Position numbers and translations under genes: made by a program | Notes under the pieces: model-generated | What the model was told of the DNA's origin: nothing | The model's input: only the letters and a program-made list of their open reading frames with translations | Database searches by the model: none | Assembly (NCBI GenBank): GCA_003255025.1 | Contig: QANY01004135.1 | Span: forward strand, 1,054,001-1,118,000 | Source: Datisca glomerata | Lineage: Eukaryota > Streptophyta > Magnoliopsida > Cucurbitales > Datiscaceae | Direction of reading: 5' to 3' | Length of the DNA stretch: 64,000 nt | Shown here: positions 36,600 through 49,974 of the stretch, one piece after another | How positions within the stretch are numbered: position 1 is the stretch's first letter | Layout of the letters: each line of letters starts with the position of its first letter

Positions 36600-37660
36600 G
36601 TCCAATATGTGTTAGTCGAGATTCACGAAGGAATATATGAGAATCACACCTGGGGGAGATTGTTCACTCACAAAGTGTCAAACGAAGAGTATTACTAGCT
36701 CAAAATGCATCAAGATGCTAAGCGATATGCAGGAAGTTACGACAAGTGTCAACGCTTTGCTCTCATAGCTAAGATGGCTACTAGAGAACTCAACACAATG
36801 GCAAGACCGTGGCCGTTCATGCAGTGGGCACTTGACATTATTAGACCACTTCCCATGGCGTCAGCTCAAAACACATTTTGTTGGTAGCAACAGACTATTT
36901 TGCTAAGTGGATCGAAGTCGAAGCTTTCACGAGGATTCGTGAAGAAGAAGTTAAGGGATTCTTATGGAAGAATAGTATGCAGATACAAAATCCTACTGAT
37001 ACTCATATCAGACAACAGACTTCAGTTCACAGGCAAGACGGTGAAGGCCTTTTGTGAAGGTTTAAAGATTTCTAACCGATTCTCTACACCATATTATCCA
37101 CAAAGGAATGGGCAAGCCGAAAGGTCGAATCGCATCATACTTGAAAGAATGAAGAAACGACTGGAATCAACCAAAGAAAAATGGATAGAGGAATTACCGA
37201 TCGGACTATCAGCATATATAACTACTCCAAGGGAAGCAACAGATGAAACACATTTCGCTTTAGCAGACGGAACATAAGCTATAATACCGATCAAAATTGG
37301 GAGCCCGACTATGAAATCAGAACTGAATGAGCAACAAAATGAGAAATTTTTAAAGGAAAATCTTGATCTTTTGGAAGAAATAAGAGAAGAAACTTTGATC
37401 TAGATGGCCCGTTACAATAAACAAAAGAAGAGTTTACTTTCAAAGAAGAGTTTGAAGACGGGAATTCCAGAAAAGGGACCCAGTCCTGAAGGTCTTCCAA
37501 ATAGATAGAAAACTCGAGCCAACCTTGGAGGGGCAATATATCGTCAGTGGAATCGGTGCTAGCGGGTATTATCATTTAACTACGGAAGAAGGAGAAGATC
37601 TGGCAAAACCATGGAATGCTGTCCATTTGAAAATGTACTTTATTTGAATTACAAACATTT
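36600..37660 (+). pseudogene. Gypsy integrase (Tat copy 2)
   Basis: YAGSYDKCQRFALIAK carries the second half of the zinc-binding site; [20 protein letters not shown] opens the catalytic core; [20 protein letters not shown] and STPYYPQRNGQAERSNRIIL hold the second Asp and the Glu. The C-terminal part reads NEKFLKENLDLLEEIREE. Frameshifts near 36890 and stops near 37275 and 37400. Confidence 0.9.
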
Positions 37661-37756
37661 TATAGTGAATATTTTCCCGTAGTTTTTTCCTGTAAGGGTT
37701 TTCCACATAAAATACTTGGTGTCAACTCTTTCTCTCTCTTCTTCAACAAACAACAG

Positions 37757-38285
37757 TGGAAATAAGGGCGTAAGTCCTTGGGAGCGGGCAATTCATAAGT
37801 TATACTCATAGAAGAAAATAAAGATGTAAATCCTTAGGAACGGGCAATTCATATGTCATACTCTTAGAAGGAAATAAGGGCGTAAGTCCTCAGGAGCGGG
37901 CAATTCATAAGTCCTACTCTCAGAAGGAAATCAGGTGTATGTTCTTGGGAGCAGGAAATTCATAAGTCTTACTCTCAGAAGGAAATAAGGGTGTAAGTCT
38001 TTGGGAGCGGTCAATTCATAAGTCATACTCTTAGAAGGAACTAAAGGTGTACGTTCTTGGGAGTGAGCAATTCATAAATCTTATTCTTAGAAGGAAATAA
38101 GGACGTAAGTCCTTGAGAGTGAGAAATTCATAAGTCTTACTCTAAGAAGGAAATAAAGGAGTAAGTCCTTGGAAGAGGGAAATTCATAAGTCCTACTCTC
38201 AGAAGAAAATAAAGGTGCAAGTCCTATCCTAAGGAAATAAGGGAACGTCCTTGAAAATGGGCAGTTCATAAGACTGGTTCTCTAA
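37757..38285. repeat. 56-bp tandem array, nine to ten units
   Basis: Unit starts ggaaataagggcgtaagtcc and ends with 'cataagtc(c/a/t)tactctcagaa'. Units differ at several sites each and the last two are shortened. Lies directly after the integrase, like the ~84-bp units in copy 1. Confidence 0.9.
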
Positions 38286-38760
38286 AGTAAGAACGAGACC
38301 AGAAGCTATCAACGAATCTGGCAATACAAAGACCATATGTTCCTAAAAAAAGGGACCAAAGCAAAGTAGGTCCTTGAGAACATGCCATGAAAAAAGTGAA
38401 CAAACTATTGGTCCATTCTTTGGGAAAGACGAAGAGAGATCTAGTGCAAAAAATGGATCCAACTAAAATTGGAAATCACTGTAAGTTCTATAGAATGGAT
38501 AATATTGTCTTCGTAAAAAGATTTCATAAGTTTTAGCTTAAATTATTGCAAGTTCTTTTCAGTTGCAAGTCCTTTTTAGTTTTGTTAAGTGTTCAAAGAA
38601 AGAACGGGGTACAACAAGAGTAAGATTCAACGAAAGGTAATTTTCATTGACAAAAGTAAATGTATAAAAGGTGCTAAAAAAGAGAGTTCAAAATAAAGTG
38701 TAGTGCAGGAATGAAAACTACAAGCAATGAAAAAATAGTCTAAGACCAGCTGTTTAGCCT
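38286..38760. other. Stretch between tandem array and antisense ORF
   Basis: No coding signal. The part 'attttcattgacaaaagtaaatgtataaaag' region (38640-38670) corresponds to 1670-1705 in copy 1, supporting the shared element structure. Confidence 0.5.
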
Positions 38761-40700
38761 CATCAGTGGCCTCGACCGCATTGTTCTCGGTCGTTGGGGC
38801 AGGGTCAACAACGGTTGCTCATCAGCTTCAGCAAGCTCAGAAGTATCTTCAGTAGAGGAATTCATTTCAGCCTAAGCAAAAGAAGTATCAGTAAGCAGTA
38901 TCTTAGGAGGAAGGTTCGCTGAGCCATCTTTATAGCCGAGGCTATAGACCATCTGTTCAGCCTCATCAAATAGAGCCTGAAATTCTTCCTCATTTGCTTT
39001 TCCCTCTGCTCTACTCGGGATCTAGTTAGCTCAGCCGCTGCCAGTGAATCTTCCGGTGTCTTTAGAGACTCCTCAAACTTTTGACGCTCCCCGCTGTTGC
39101 AGCTACATCTTGCGCTAGCTTCTCCATGGTTCCTTAAGTTGATCAAGGACACCATTCGACAACTTATTTTTTCATGTTAAACATGTTGTGTTCACAGGAA
39201 AGGTAGTGCTCTTGAAGAGCATTATGATGAACAACAACCTAAAGAAGAAAATAGATGAAAAAGGTAAGCGTTAGCAAATAGGAGAACAAAATGTGAAGAT
39301 AAACGAGAAGAAAGGAAAATTATACCCTCATTAGATTATGGTTTAGCGAACAAAGAAGATTGCTGATGCCAACACCACGGATCACCACTACATTAGTCTC
39401 AGATTAGATTCTACGGTGCACGATGTGAAAGGATCGAGGGTCATTTAGAAAACTAACCGATGTTGGAGCAAGATGGGCGCTGGAATACCTCCTCCACTTC
39501 CAAAGAGTAGAGTCTTCAACCCTCCATCGAGAATCAAAAGTAGTAGGGGGAGTTAGCTCCTGTTGAACAGCTGGTGTGGGAGGAGTCGTTGAGCACTTCG
39601 AAGGGCCCTCATCCTCAGTATGGGGAGTAAGAGAAGATGGAGGAACATTCAGGGCTTAGGAGGAGCTGGATGTGTCTGTTCTCGAGAATATGTTCCTTCC
39701 GCAGCCAATATTTCCAATCAAGTTGTTGGGAAGGCGCTTTGCCATATCTACACTCTCAACAGCCTTTGGAATAAATTTTCTACCTCATCTTCTTCTCGTG
39801 AATCCGTTAACCTTGAATAAATTAAAGCATAATCACTAGAAATTGAATGGAAAGAAGGAACATGAATACCTCTTGGGAGTTCAGAAGAGGACATCATAGC
39901 AGATGTTAAAGCAAAATGAACTATATTTAGGACAAAGGCTACGTTAACCTCTGTCCTCAAGTCAAGAAGTTGGCACATCTCCCACTCTGTACAGCGGAAG
40001 CAGTGTTTACTCTTTCTTCAAGTGCCCTTATTGAGAAAGGTTTCTTGTTAAAATTTTTATCAGGAAAAGAAAAAGGTTTGTGAGAAAGAGGAAATATGAT
40101 GAAAAAGTGAGGAAATAAATTGAAAAAATAAATGCGGAACTAGAGCTCCGGTGACTTACTAAAAATTGCCCAGTTTCTTTGAATTATCTAGCGGCCATCA
40201 CCACCCCAGTTCTTGTTGATTAGCAATGTGTCCCATTCTCAGCCTTTGTCTTCCTTCGGGATTTTGGTTAGCAGAGGATCTCTCTTTTCTGACGGGTGAA
40301 GGGCAAGATAATAACTCTTATTTTGGTACTTAGCATTGTAACAACATCGAAGCTTGTCTGCTCCTAAACCTAAATCGTATCTCCTGTTCATGGCTTCAAA
40401 ACCAAGAAACACCCTATAAGAACTTGGGGTAAACTAAGATGGGGCTATAGTAAAGGTAGAAAAGAATTCTTGAAAGAAGGGGGAAAATGAGAGTCTAAGA
40501 CCTAACACTATATACATCAGGCTAGGGGTAATTTGATAAGGAGCTTTACACGGGACTCCTGTGGACGTAGTTTCCCATAGAGCACATATGACATTGATGG
40601 GAAGGCTTCTCAGTAGTAGTCCGTAAACTGTGTGAATTCCTCTGGGTTCCTGACTAAGGGAGCCGTAGGGTTAGAAACGACATCGTCCTCCATGGCTCGT
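38760..40700 (-). pseudogene. Antisense ORF of Tat copy 2 (gypsy-type transposon domain)
   Basis: From about 40694 down: MEDDVVSNPTAPLVRNPEEF, then FFQEFFSTFTIAPS, stop, FTPSSYRVFLGFEAMNR near 40.47-40.38 kb, which lines up with QEFFYDYNIAPSLFTPYTYR of copy 1. Later FLNDPRSFHIVHRRI (near 39.43 kb) matches FLNDQLAAHSLARNI of copy 1. The end is coiled-coil-like with LFDEAEQMVYSLGYKDGSAN near 38.95 kb. A GT-AG intron is inferred at 39324-39239. Known for the lineage; function unknown. Broken by stops. Confidence 0.72.
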
Positions 40701-41240
40701 AGAAATGTTAAAACCAGAAAAAGCAAAGAGAAGGAAAAAGAGACAGTGAGGAACTTACGATAATGAAGATGGGAAGTGAGGAAAATACGGAGTAAGAAGG
40801 ACCTTAAATAGACCACGAATGTTAAGAGAAATTGAGAAAAACTTCATAAATTTTGAAACGGGGCTACAAAGGGACGTTTGCAGGTACTTGATGGCTAAAA
40901 GGCATGACTAGCGAATGAAGAAGTGACAACTAGCAGAAAAGGAGGCGTGCTCTGTCAGAATAAAGATTTGGAAATCACGCCCTGTATTCTGATGGATGTA
41001 CTTGAAAACAGGAAGGTGTAGCGACGAAGAGGAATGATAAGTTGAGCAGACAAACAAAAGGGTTTACCAGGGAACCACATTATGAATTTTTGAGGATTGT
41101 AAGCAAAAATGGGAAACAAAGCGACAAACAAGGCATTTATTGTAGAACATCTAATTAGGTCATGACACGAGTAACGAGAATAGAGGACATGACAATAGAG
41201 TTGACAATCATTACACCTCAACTAATAAAATTTCATTGAG

Positions 41241-41600
41241 TGTAATGGGGGTAATGAACAGATAAAATCTTATCCTACAGGTGACAAGATCTGGACCGAA
41301 GATTCAATGTAGGAGAAATAATGAACGAGAACCATATGATCTATCAGGCGGTTAAGAAAGGGATTTAATATGGGAATATTTTTTTAGAAGCTTATCAGTT
41401 CCCCTTTATCATCTACAGAATAGATGAAATTTGTTGTAATCTTTATTGTAAAATTCATGTATAAATACGGGTGTGAATCACCTCAGAAAGATCAATCAAT
41501 GCAAGACAACCTAACCTCTTGAGTTCTCATTCTTTTTGCTTTCTCAAATTTCATTATTTCTGTTCATTTGTAATCGATTCTTCCATCACCGGAAAATCCT
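41241..41600 (+). mobile_element. 3' LTR of Tat copy 2
   Basis: Starts tgtaatgggggtaatgaaca, with the same flank and start as the LTR at 4636. A TATA-like catgtataaatac lies near 41457. The right end is near 41.6 kb but not fixed, because the matching copy diverges. Confidence 0.65.
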
Positions 41601-41765
41601 TCACAATATCCTTGGAGTAGTATTTAAAAATTATCTAAGAGGATATCTTGGATGACCATCCTAGGGAATTTTCAGAAAAATTCTTTCCCTCTAGGCCTGG
41701 TGCAGCCGTGTGACTCTTGTGGGTCCAACGAATCTGTTTCCCCTATTAGGTAGGGAAACTTTTAT

Positions 41766-41788
41766 GATGCCGAGAATTTCTCGGCATC
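41766..41788. repeat. Perfect 23-base palindrome
   Basis: Arms gatgccgagaa / ttctcggcatc around one base. It could fold into a stable hairpin. No neighbouring gene explains it. Confidence 0.9.
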
Positions 41789-41879
41789 CATGATGGGCTT
41801 TTATGGCTCTTAAATTGCATTCGGAGCAATCTAGGCCACATAAAGCCCAGCAGGTTGTAGGTTTTTTTTGGGTTCACCA

Positions 41880-42690
41880 AATATGTAGTGAGGTTTACCA
41901 ATTACGTAGTCAGCTTCACCATATATGTACAAAAGAATAATTCTTGGAGAGGTTCACCAATTACGTAGTGGGGTTCACCAATTACGTAGTGAAGTTCACC
42001 AATTACGTAGTGAAGTTCACCAATTAATTAGTGGAGTTCACCAAACACATACAAAATAATAATTCTTGGAGGGTTCATCAATTACGTAGTGGGGTTCACC
42101 AATTACGTATTGGAGTTCACCAATTATGTAATATTATGGCGAACCCTCCAAGAATGATTCATTTTGTATGTAAAACATTTTGATGAACTCCTCCAAGAAT
42201 GATTCATTTTGTACGTGAAATATTTTGGTGAACCCCTTCAAGAATTATTCATTTTGTATTTGAAATATTTTGGTGAACCCCTCCAAGGATGATTGATTTT
42301 GTACATGAAATATTTTGGTGAACCCTTCAAGAATGATTAATTTTGTACGTGAAATATTTTAGTGAATCCCTCCAAGAATGATTGATTTTATACGTGAAAT
42401 ATTTTTGTGAACCCCTCCAAGAATGATTGATTTTATACGTGAAATATTTTGGTGAACCCCTCCAAGAATTATTAATTTTGTACATGAAATATTTTGGTGA
42501 ATTCCTTTAAGAATTATTGATTTTGTACGTGAAATATTTTTTGTGAACCCCTCCAAGAATTATTAATTTCGTACATGAAATATTTTTGTGAACCCCTCAA
42601 GATTCCATTTGTACATCACTACGTAGTGGGGTTCACTAAATATATATAAATTAATAATTCTTGGAGGGGTTTACCAAATACGTACAACCT
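41880..42690. repeat. Inverted tandem arrays (20-bp and 45-bp units)
   Basis: Left part (about 41876-42130): 'ggttcaccaattacgtagtg' units with 'aataattcttggag' interspersed. Right part (about 42138-42600): some ten 45-base units 'gaatgattgattttgtacgt...gaaatattttggtgaacccctccaa', which contain the same words in reverse complement (ggtgaac for gttcacc, ccaagaat for attcttgg). A short stretch in the first orientation returns at 42610-42685. The whole can fold back on itself. Confidence 0.85.
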
Positions 42691-43135
42691 AATCGCCATA
42701 GTAATAGGCGAATCGCCTATTTTTAGCCCCCAAATGCTATCATGAAGGTGCTAATCGCATCGTCTAAACCAAAGGCTAGTTTTATGCCTCCAATTACCTG
42801 TTTCAGTCCTAAAACATCATGTACAAATAGGCAATCGCCAGTCTCCAACCCAATCACCACTTTTTTGCTCCTAATCGCCATTCTTCACAATTTCCCTTAA
42901 AATTGATATTTTTGTAATTATTTACCATACACCAGAAAAATCATCGATAAAAATAGAAAAAACTTGATATTTTAATGCAAACATTCATGACACTCACTTA
43001 TTATGTGAAATTATATTGGATTAATTAAGGAATCTCGATGCAATTGAACACTTATTCATAAACGCGTTAAAATTTGTCATTGATAATGTTGTTGTGCTTT
43101 TGTCACAAGTATCAAGCGACATGGGTTTTCACCAT
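42691..43135. other. Stretch with 'aatcgcc' words
   Basis: Several 'ctaatcgcca' / 'ggcgaatcgcc' words in 42690-42890, otherwise unremarkable AT-rich DNA. No gene. Confidence 0.4.
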
Positions 43136-45000
43136 ATATAATTATAGGTTGTGATGTTATGATGGTCGGTAAATCCTATTTATCGGTTTGACGAGCATGT
43201 ATAACCCCCAACGTCAGATTCTACCTATAAATCAAACATACGCTAAAAGTTTGAAATTGAATATTAAAATTTGAAATTTTAACCTTTAATTTTATAAATT
43301 ATAACCCCATAAAATTTGAAAAACAACCTCTTTATGTTTTAATTCAAAAGAGATAGGAATTACGAAAAAGACCAAAATTAAGCCCAAAATAGCTTCTAGG
43401 CCTCTAAAAGTACTTAAAACAGTATTTTTGCGCCCGAACTAGACTGTGATGGGTAAACCTGATCGATCATGTAGATCTTTGAGTAAGATTCAATTTTATA
43501 TCTTACGGGCCATGTGGTTCCACCTGAGTCAAAAGTTATGCCTTCTGAAATTTAACTTGCACGTGCCACGATCCAATAGGGAGTATTGAGGCCAAACGCT
43601 TGTGTGTCTGGCGTTTGGGGCCCAAACACCACTAGCAGGCCCTAAACGCCAGTCATGGTAGGTGAATCTCTAGCCTTGACTGGCGTTTGGGGCCCAAACG
43701 CCAGTCTTGAATGGTGACTCGCCATGTAGTGATGGTGTTTAGGTCATCATTTTGGTGTTTGTCCCTACTTATTTTGATACATTTATTTATTCTCATGCAC
43801 TTAGCTATATTTTCACACTTCGGCATACATATTAATTACACATTTAGATATATTCACACTCTTGGTCATTTTACACAATTAGCTATATTCACACACTTGG
43901 TCATTTTACACAGTTATATTCATTCACACACTTGGTCATTTTCATACACTTAAAAAATTTCTTACACTTAGTCATTTTCACACACTTAACCATTTTTACA
44001 TATTTAGTCATTTTTAAACACTTAATCATTTTCACAAACTTTTTTATTTTCACACACTTAACACCATTTTCACCATGTCTAATTAGAGGTCATGATGTTA
44101 TGATGATCTTTAAATCATATTTATCAGTTTGACGATCACGTGTAACCCTAATGTTGGTCAATTTTCATATAATTAGTCAATTTTCATACACTTAGTCATT
44201 TATAACATATACTCTTCATAAAGGTTTTTCCATTTCTTTAAGCTCTATTCAAAAACTTCACATACTTAGTCATGTTTACACTCTTAGCCATTTATATACT
44301 TGATCATTTTCACGTACTAATCTTATTGTGAATCTTTATGAAATAATAACTCGTTATAAAATAAAAAATTGTAATTCAAACTTTTTAAAATCATTCATCG
44401 GTATCATGACATATGCATATTCTTTTTCCTTTACAAATCCTTTCTATTTTAAACTCTACAATCACACTTCTAACGCCAGTCTTGAATGGTGACTCACCAT
44501 GTAGTAATGGCATTTAGGTCTTCATTGTGGCGTTTGGCGTACGCTTCGGCAATTTTCACACTTAATTATTTTACACACTTAGTAATTTTCACAAACATAT
44601 TTATTTTCAAACACTTAATTATTTTCACAGATTTAATGATTTTCACACTTAGTTATTTTTTACACTTAGTCATTTTCACACTTTTAATCATTCGTATTTG
44701 CACACATTTAGCCATTTTCATGTACTTGTCAATTTTCACACACTTAGCATATTTATTTACAAACATTTAGCTACTTTTAGTTAAACACACTTGGAATTAT
44801 ATAATTGTGCCTTACATTTATCATTTTCACACCAGAACATTTTAAATTTATTTAATCATTTTGATTTCTTCACTTAATATATACTCTTTGTAGAGGTCCT
44901 TCCATTTCATCAATTCACATAAGGCCTTGGTAAAGGTCATATCCATGATTGCTCTATAGAGTAACATAATTTTTTCTCTATCAAAATTCTCGATTCCTCA
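43135..45000. repeat. Diverged large duplication with ttcacacacttagtca arrays
   Basis: The text around 43145-43200 (gatgttatgatggtcgg ... tatttatcggtttgacga) recurs at 44092-44150; 43697-43763 (aacgccagtcttgaatggtg) recurs at 44471-44537. Between them lie arrays of an 18-20-base unit, 'ttttcacacacttagtcat', at about 43765-44060, 44155-44310 and 44550-44830. The phrase 'ctcttcata.ag...ccttccatttctt' recurs near 44210, 44880 and 45185. Coding potential is only apparent: open stretches follow the repeat period. Confidence 0.75.
43678..43706. repeat. 29-base palindrome centred on GGGGCCC
   Basis: Arms gactggcgtttggg / cccaaacgccagtc around one base. Partial relatives lie at 43609-43650. Similar palindromic 'tggcgtttgg' words occur in LTRs of some plant gypsy elements, so this may be LTR debris. 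Confidence 0.9.
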
Positions 45001-45399
45001 ATACAAACATTAACAATTTTCATTTATATTTGGAATTGAATTAAGTATCACTACAAATGAATATTTCTACTGATACAAATTCCTTCCAAACAAACTTCAA
45101 ACCTACTTCTATACATCACTACACAAATATTACACCAGAATGTAGCAGAACAAAATGCAAATCCCGGTGTCTCATCTACAATCTACACTCTTCATATAGA
45201 GATCCTTCCATTTCTTCAAGCTCTCTTCAGGAACTTCATTGCCAAAACCAAAAAAGACACAAAACAGACTATCACACAAACATGGCATACCGGATACATA
45301 TTAAATGCTGATCACAGTAGTGCATAATGTAATTTGAAACTCAAAGAATAGAAGCATTGGATACAAGTAAAAAAATATGAAAGTTGTCAGGTAGGGATA

Positions 45400-45400
<1 letters not shown>
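45001..45400. other. Stretch before Tat copy 3
   Basis: No recognisable coding sequence; sequence similar to the ends of the neighbouring repeats near 45185-45240. Confidence 0.4.
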
Positions 45401-47419
<2,019 letters not shown>

Positions 47420-47805
47420 TCACCATGAGCCGATTGCTCTTAAGGAGAAACCGATGGAACAAGATAGTCGTTTCTTTTTGCCTCTTTCGCCATCAAAGTG
47501 CCTATGGTACCAGTTCATATTTGGTTACCCAAAGCTCATGTAGAGGCACCTTCATTCTGATATCGTTCCAAAAGAAGAGACATTGGCAGATATCTCTGAG
47601 AATAAATCCGATTCAGTTTATAGAAATTCAAAGAGATTTATTGCAGTTCTCTCTCTTAAATACATGCAGAGAGAAGACTGGGCCCAAAGCCATTTCACAT
47701 AACATAAAAAAGCGCTTTTCATCATCAGAAACCACCTTATTTCCGAGACCTCTTGCATTGCATTACCATAACGAAAAGAAAAATGAATTAAAAAAAAAAG
47801 AGAAA

Positions 47806-47890
47806 TAGCTCTGACACCTGCCTGGTGCTGGAAGGTCGTAAGGAGAAGTGTTATAAGCTTTGAATGGAAGCCCCGGTAAACGGCGGCAGT
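47806..47890 (+). rRNA. rrn26: Mitochondrial 26S rRNA fragment
   Basis: The stretch ctgacacctgcctggtgctg ... ggaagccccggtaaacggcg is the conserved large-subunit rRNA block leading to the 'cggcggc' of the peptidyl-transferase region (near position 1920 in E. coli 23S numbering). It breaks after cggcggcagt, where a real rRNA would continue aactataacggtcctaagg. About 85 bases only; not functional. Confidence 0.85.
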
Positions 47891-48888
47891 GATACATCAA
47901 CCGCCTACTCAATATCCTTGTACGAGTCCACAATCACTACGTGAGATGAACCTTGGTTTGGTGAATTGAAGTTGGCCTTAGGTGTAATAGGACTCCCAGT
48001 TACTGCGCGCGATCATATAGTGAGGTGCTTCCCGCCGGTTGTTGGAACGACGCGAGCCGGGCCGGGCCTCGATTCAGAAAGATTGAGGGCCTCAAAGTAG
48101 AAAGAGGGGATTCAAAATTCCCCATCTCATTGGGGGCGGAAAACGAATCGACATCTCGATGTGACACAGCCCTTTTTTCCATTTTTGTTGGGAAAGAACA
48201 GTGAAGTCCATCCGAACCGTCCAATGAAGAATAAGAGGAGAACAAAGCGCCAATGGCGCACGAAGCGCATGCGGAACGGACACGGATAAAAAAAAGTGTG
48301 GAGAAGAATCGAGCTCATTCCCTTCGCTTCCTGGGCCCAAAGCAGTGCAGTCTTTCCTGGCCAAATCAAGGATTTGGGGCTTCTTGCTACGCTACTTAAT
48401 AAATCCATTCTTTTTTAGTAATATATTAGTAATATATATGAATAGAAAGATGGATCCATCCATCTATCCTATCCGATTTTGCTTTTGATATCTAAAAAAG
48501 AATCGATTTCATTCAACGTTTGATTCAAAGAACTGCGCTTAGCCCCCGCTCATGAAATGGCTCTGCTGCAATGGATGGCAGAGGGTCCGTAGTACCCAAA
48601 GCACTGGAGTGATCCAGTAGCCGAGGGAGCTACCGTACCTAAAAGAAAATGAATGAAGGAAGAAGGCATTAGCATTAGAAAGACTACAAAGGCATTCCAG
48701 GCTGACTACAAGACTAGGACTACAATACAAGTCATGAGCGATAGCGACATTTTCTATAAACCGAGATGAGAGTTAAGATAAACAGATGCGAGAGTTAACG
48801 GATGACCGATCGATACAGTACGAGAGATTCCCTGGGAAGTCTTTCAAAAAAGGAATGAACGCTCTGCCCTAGCGAAGACCACGGGACA

Positions 48889-49090
48889 GCATGGACTACC
48901 AAGGTATCTAATGTCGTAGGGACCCAGAGAGCTGCCTTCGCTTTTGGCTTTCCTTCGTAGATCTCCGGATTTCACCCCTACACACGAAATTCCACTCTCC
49001 TCTGTCTCACTCAAGTGAATTGGTTTCGAGAGCATTCCACCAGTTTTTGGCAACTTTCAGTTTCAACCCGATTCACCGCCTACGTGCCGC
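48889..49090 (-). rRNA. rrn18: Mitochondrial 18S rRNA fragment with internal deletion
   Basis: On the plus strand: ggactaccaaggtatctaat (complement of the universal 'ATTAGATACC' region), then a jump of about 45-50 bases, then 'agagagctgccttcgctttt', 'gtagatctccggatttcacc' and 'gattcaccgcctacgtgc'. This matches the middle of plant mitochondrial small-subunit rRNA. It breaks after acgtgc. Not functional. Confidence 0.88.
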
Positions 49091-49790
49091 TTAATCGGGT
49101 CTCATAGCCCCTGTGACCTTCACTTCAAAGCCGGCCAATGCACCAGCCAGCCGCTGTGGTGGCGAACACGCTGTGCTGTAAGCTAAGTTGTTCACCTTGT
49201 AGACGGAGGAGTGCTTTTTCTTACCATTCAAGTAGTACAACAGTTGTATCTTATCTTATAGCCCGGCGCGGCGGGTCGCCTTTTGAATTTAGAGTAGATA
49301 GTTAGATAGATACATTATATAGATAAGGAGTAGGTGAGTGAGTTAGTCCTCACTGACCTGAGCGATTTCGATCACCTAGCAGGCCTTTTCTTTGGTAGGT
49401 AAGATCGCCAAAGCGTATCATCAGATTTGACTACGAAGGAAGGCACTCGAAGTGAGACGGCACCGTCTTGTGCAACGCAACGAGAGTTGGCCCTCTCTCA
49501 TCTTCTATCTGGTATACTAGGTAAAAAGGCCCTGACTTCTTTCCAGAATTAGAGTTCGACCGCAGCTGCCCCTTTTTTTTGGGGATCAAGTTCCCGGCCC
49601 GACACGCGTTCGTTGACAAAACCGCCGTAGGAAGGGAGACCTTTCAATAGAGCGGAGGTGAACTGATCAACGAGAAAGATGCCCTACTCACTACAAACGA
49701 ATACACCACAAGATCGAACTGCACTCATGCCTCTCCCGCATTAAGTTGACTGACCCCCCTACTTACATGATTGAGAGAATCACTATGTAT

Positions 49791-49974
49791 GGTTGTTGTC
49801 TAGAATTCTTCTTTAGCTTGATGAAGAGTGGTCTGCATTTCTCAATTGATCTTGCCAGTAGTTAATTAGGGTTTCCTAATTTTCTACCAAACTGGAAAGA
49901 GGGAACGAGGGAGGGGCTGGGGAAGGGATCGAAGAGTCTTCTACAAAGAGAAGAGAAGAGTGAGAGAGTCGCCT
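49791..49974. other. Junction between NUMT and CACTA remnant
   Basis: Pyrimidine/purine-rich (gaagagaagagtgagagag), which on the minus strand resembles the CT-rich leader inside the CACTA at 11.3 kb, so it probably belongs to the CACTA remnant. Confidence 0.4.

Larger units (their letters stand above)
34370..41600 (+). mobile_element. Tat-type Ty3/gypsy element (copy 2)
   Basis: Order: protease, reverse transcriptase, RNase H, a second RNase H-like block, integrase, 56-bp tandem array, antisense ORF, LTR. The dual RNase H and the antisense ORF point to the Tat lineage. Gag and the 5' LTR are missing on the left. Same orientation as copy 1, with which it shares the part from the integrase to the LTR. 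Every reading frame is broken. Confidence 0.88.

Noticed and set aside
42359..42556. A minus-strand ORF with 15-residue repeats (NISRIKSIILGGVH)
   Set aside because: The period is simply the 45-bp DNA repeat divided by three; no start context, no family, and the same repeat outside the ORF is not open.
42000..44300. CRISPR-like array
   Set aside because: Repeats are adjacent or separated by diverged repeat copies, not by unique spacers of constant length, and the DNA is plant nuclear.
43711..44770. Three hydrophobic plus-strand ORFs that look membrane-like
   Set aside because: Their His/Leu/Phe-rich sequence is the translation of the 'ttttcacacacttagtca' DNA repeats.
47425..47808. 127-residue plus-strand ORF in the mitochondrial insertion
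   Set aside because: I could not match it to a mitochondrial gene; it ends in a Lys-rich low-complexity run and lies in intergenic-type sequence. Possibly a chimeric mitochondrial ORF, but unsupported.
47806..49090. Functional organelle rRNA genes
   Set aside because: Both pieces are under 210 bases, one with an internal deletion, and both end abruptly; they are fragments in a nuclear insertion.
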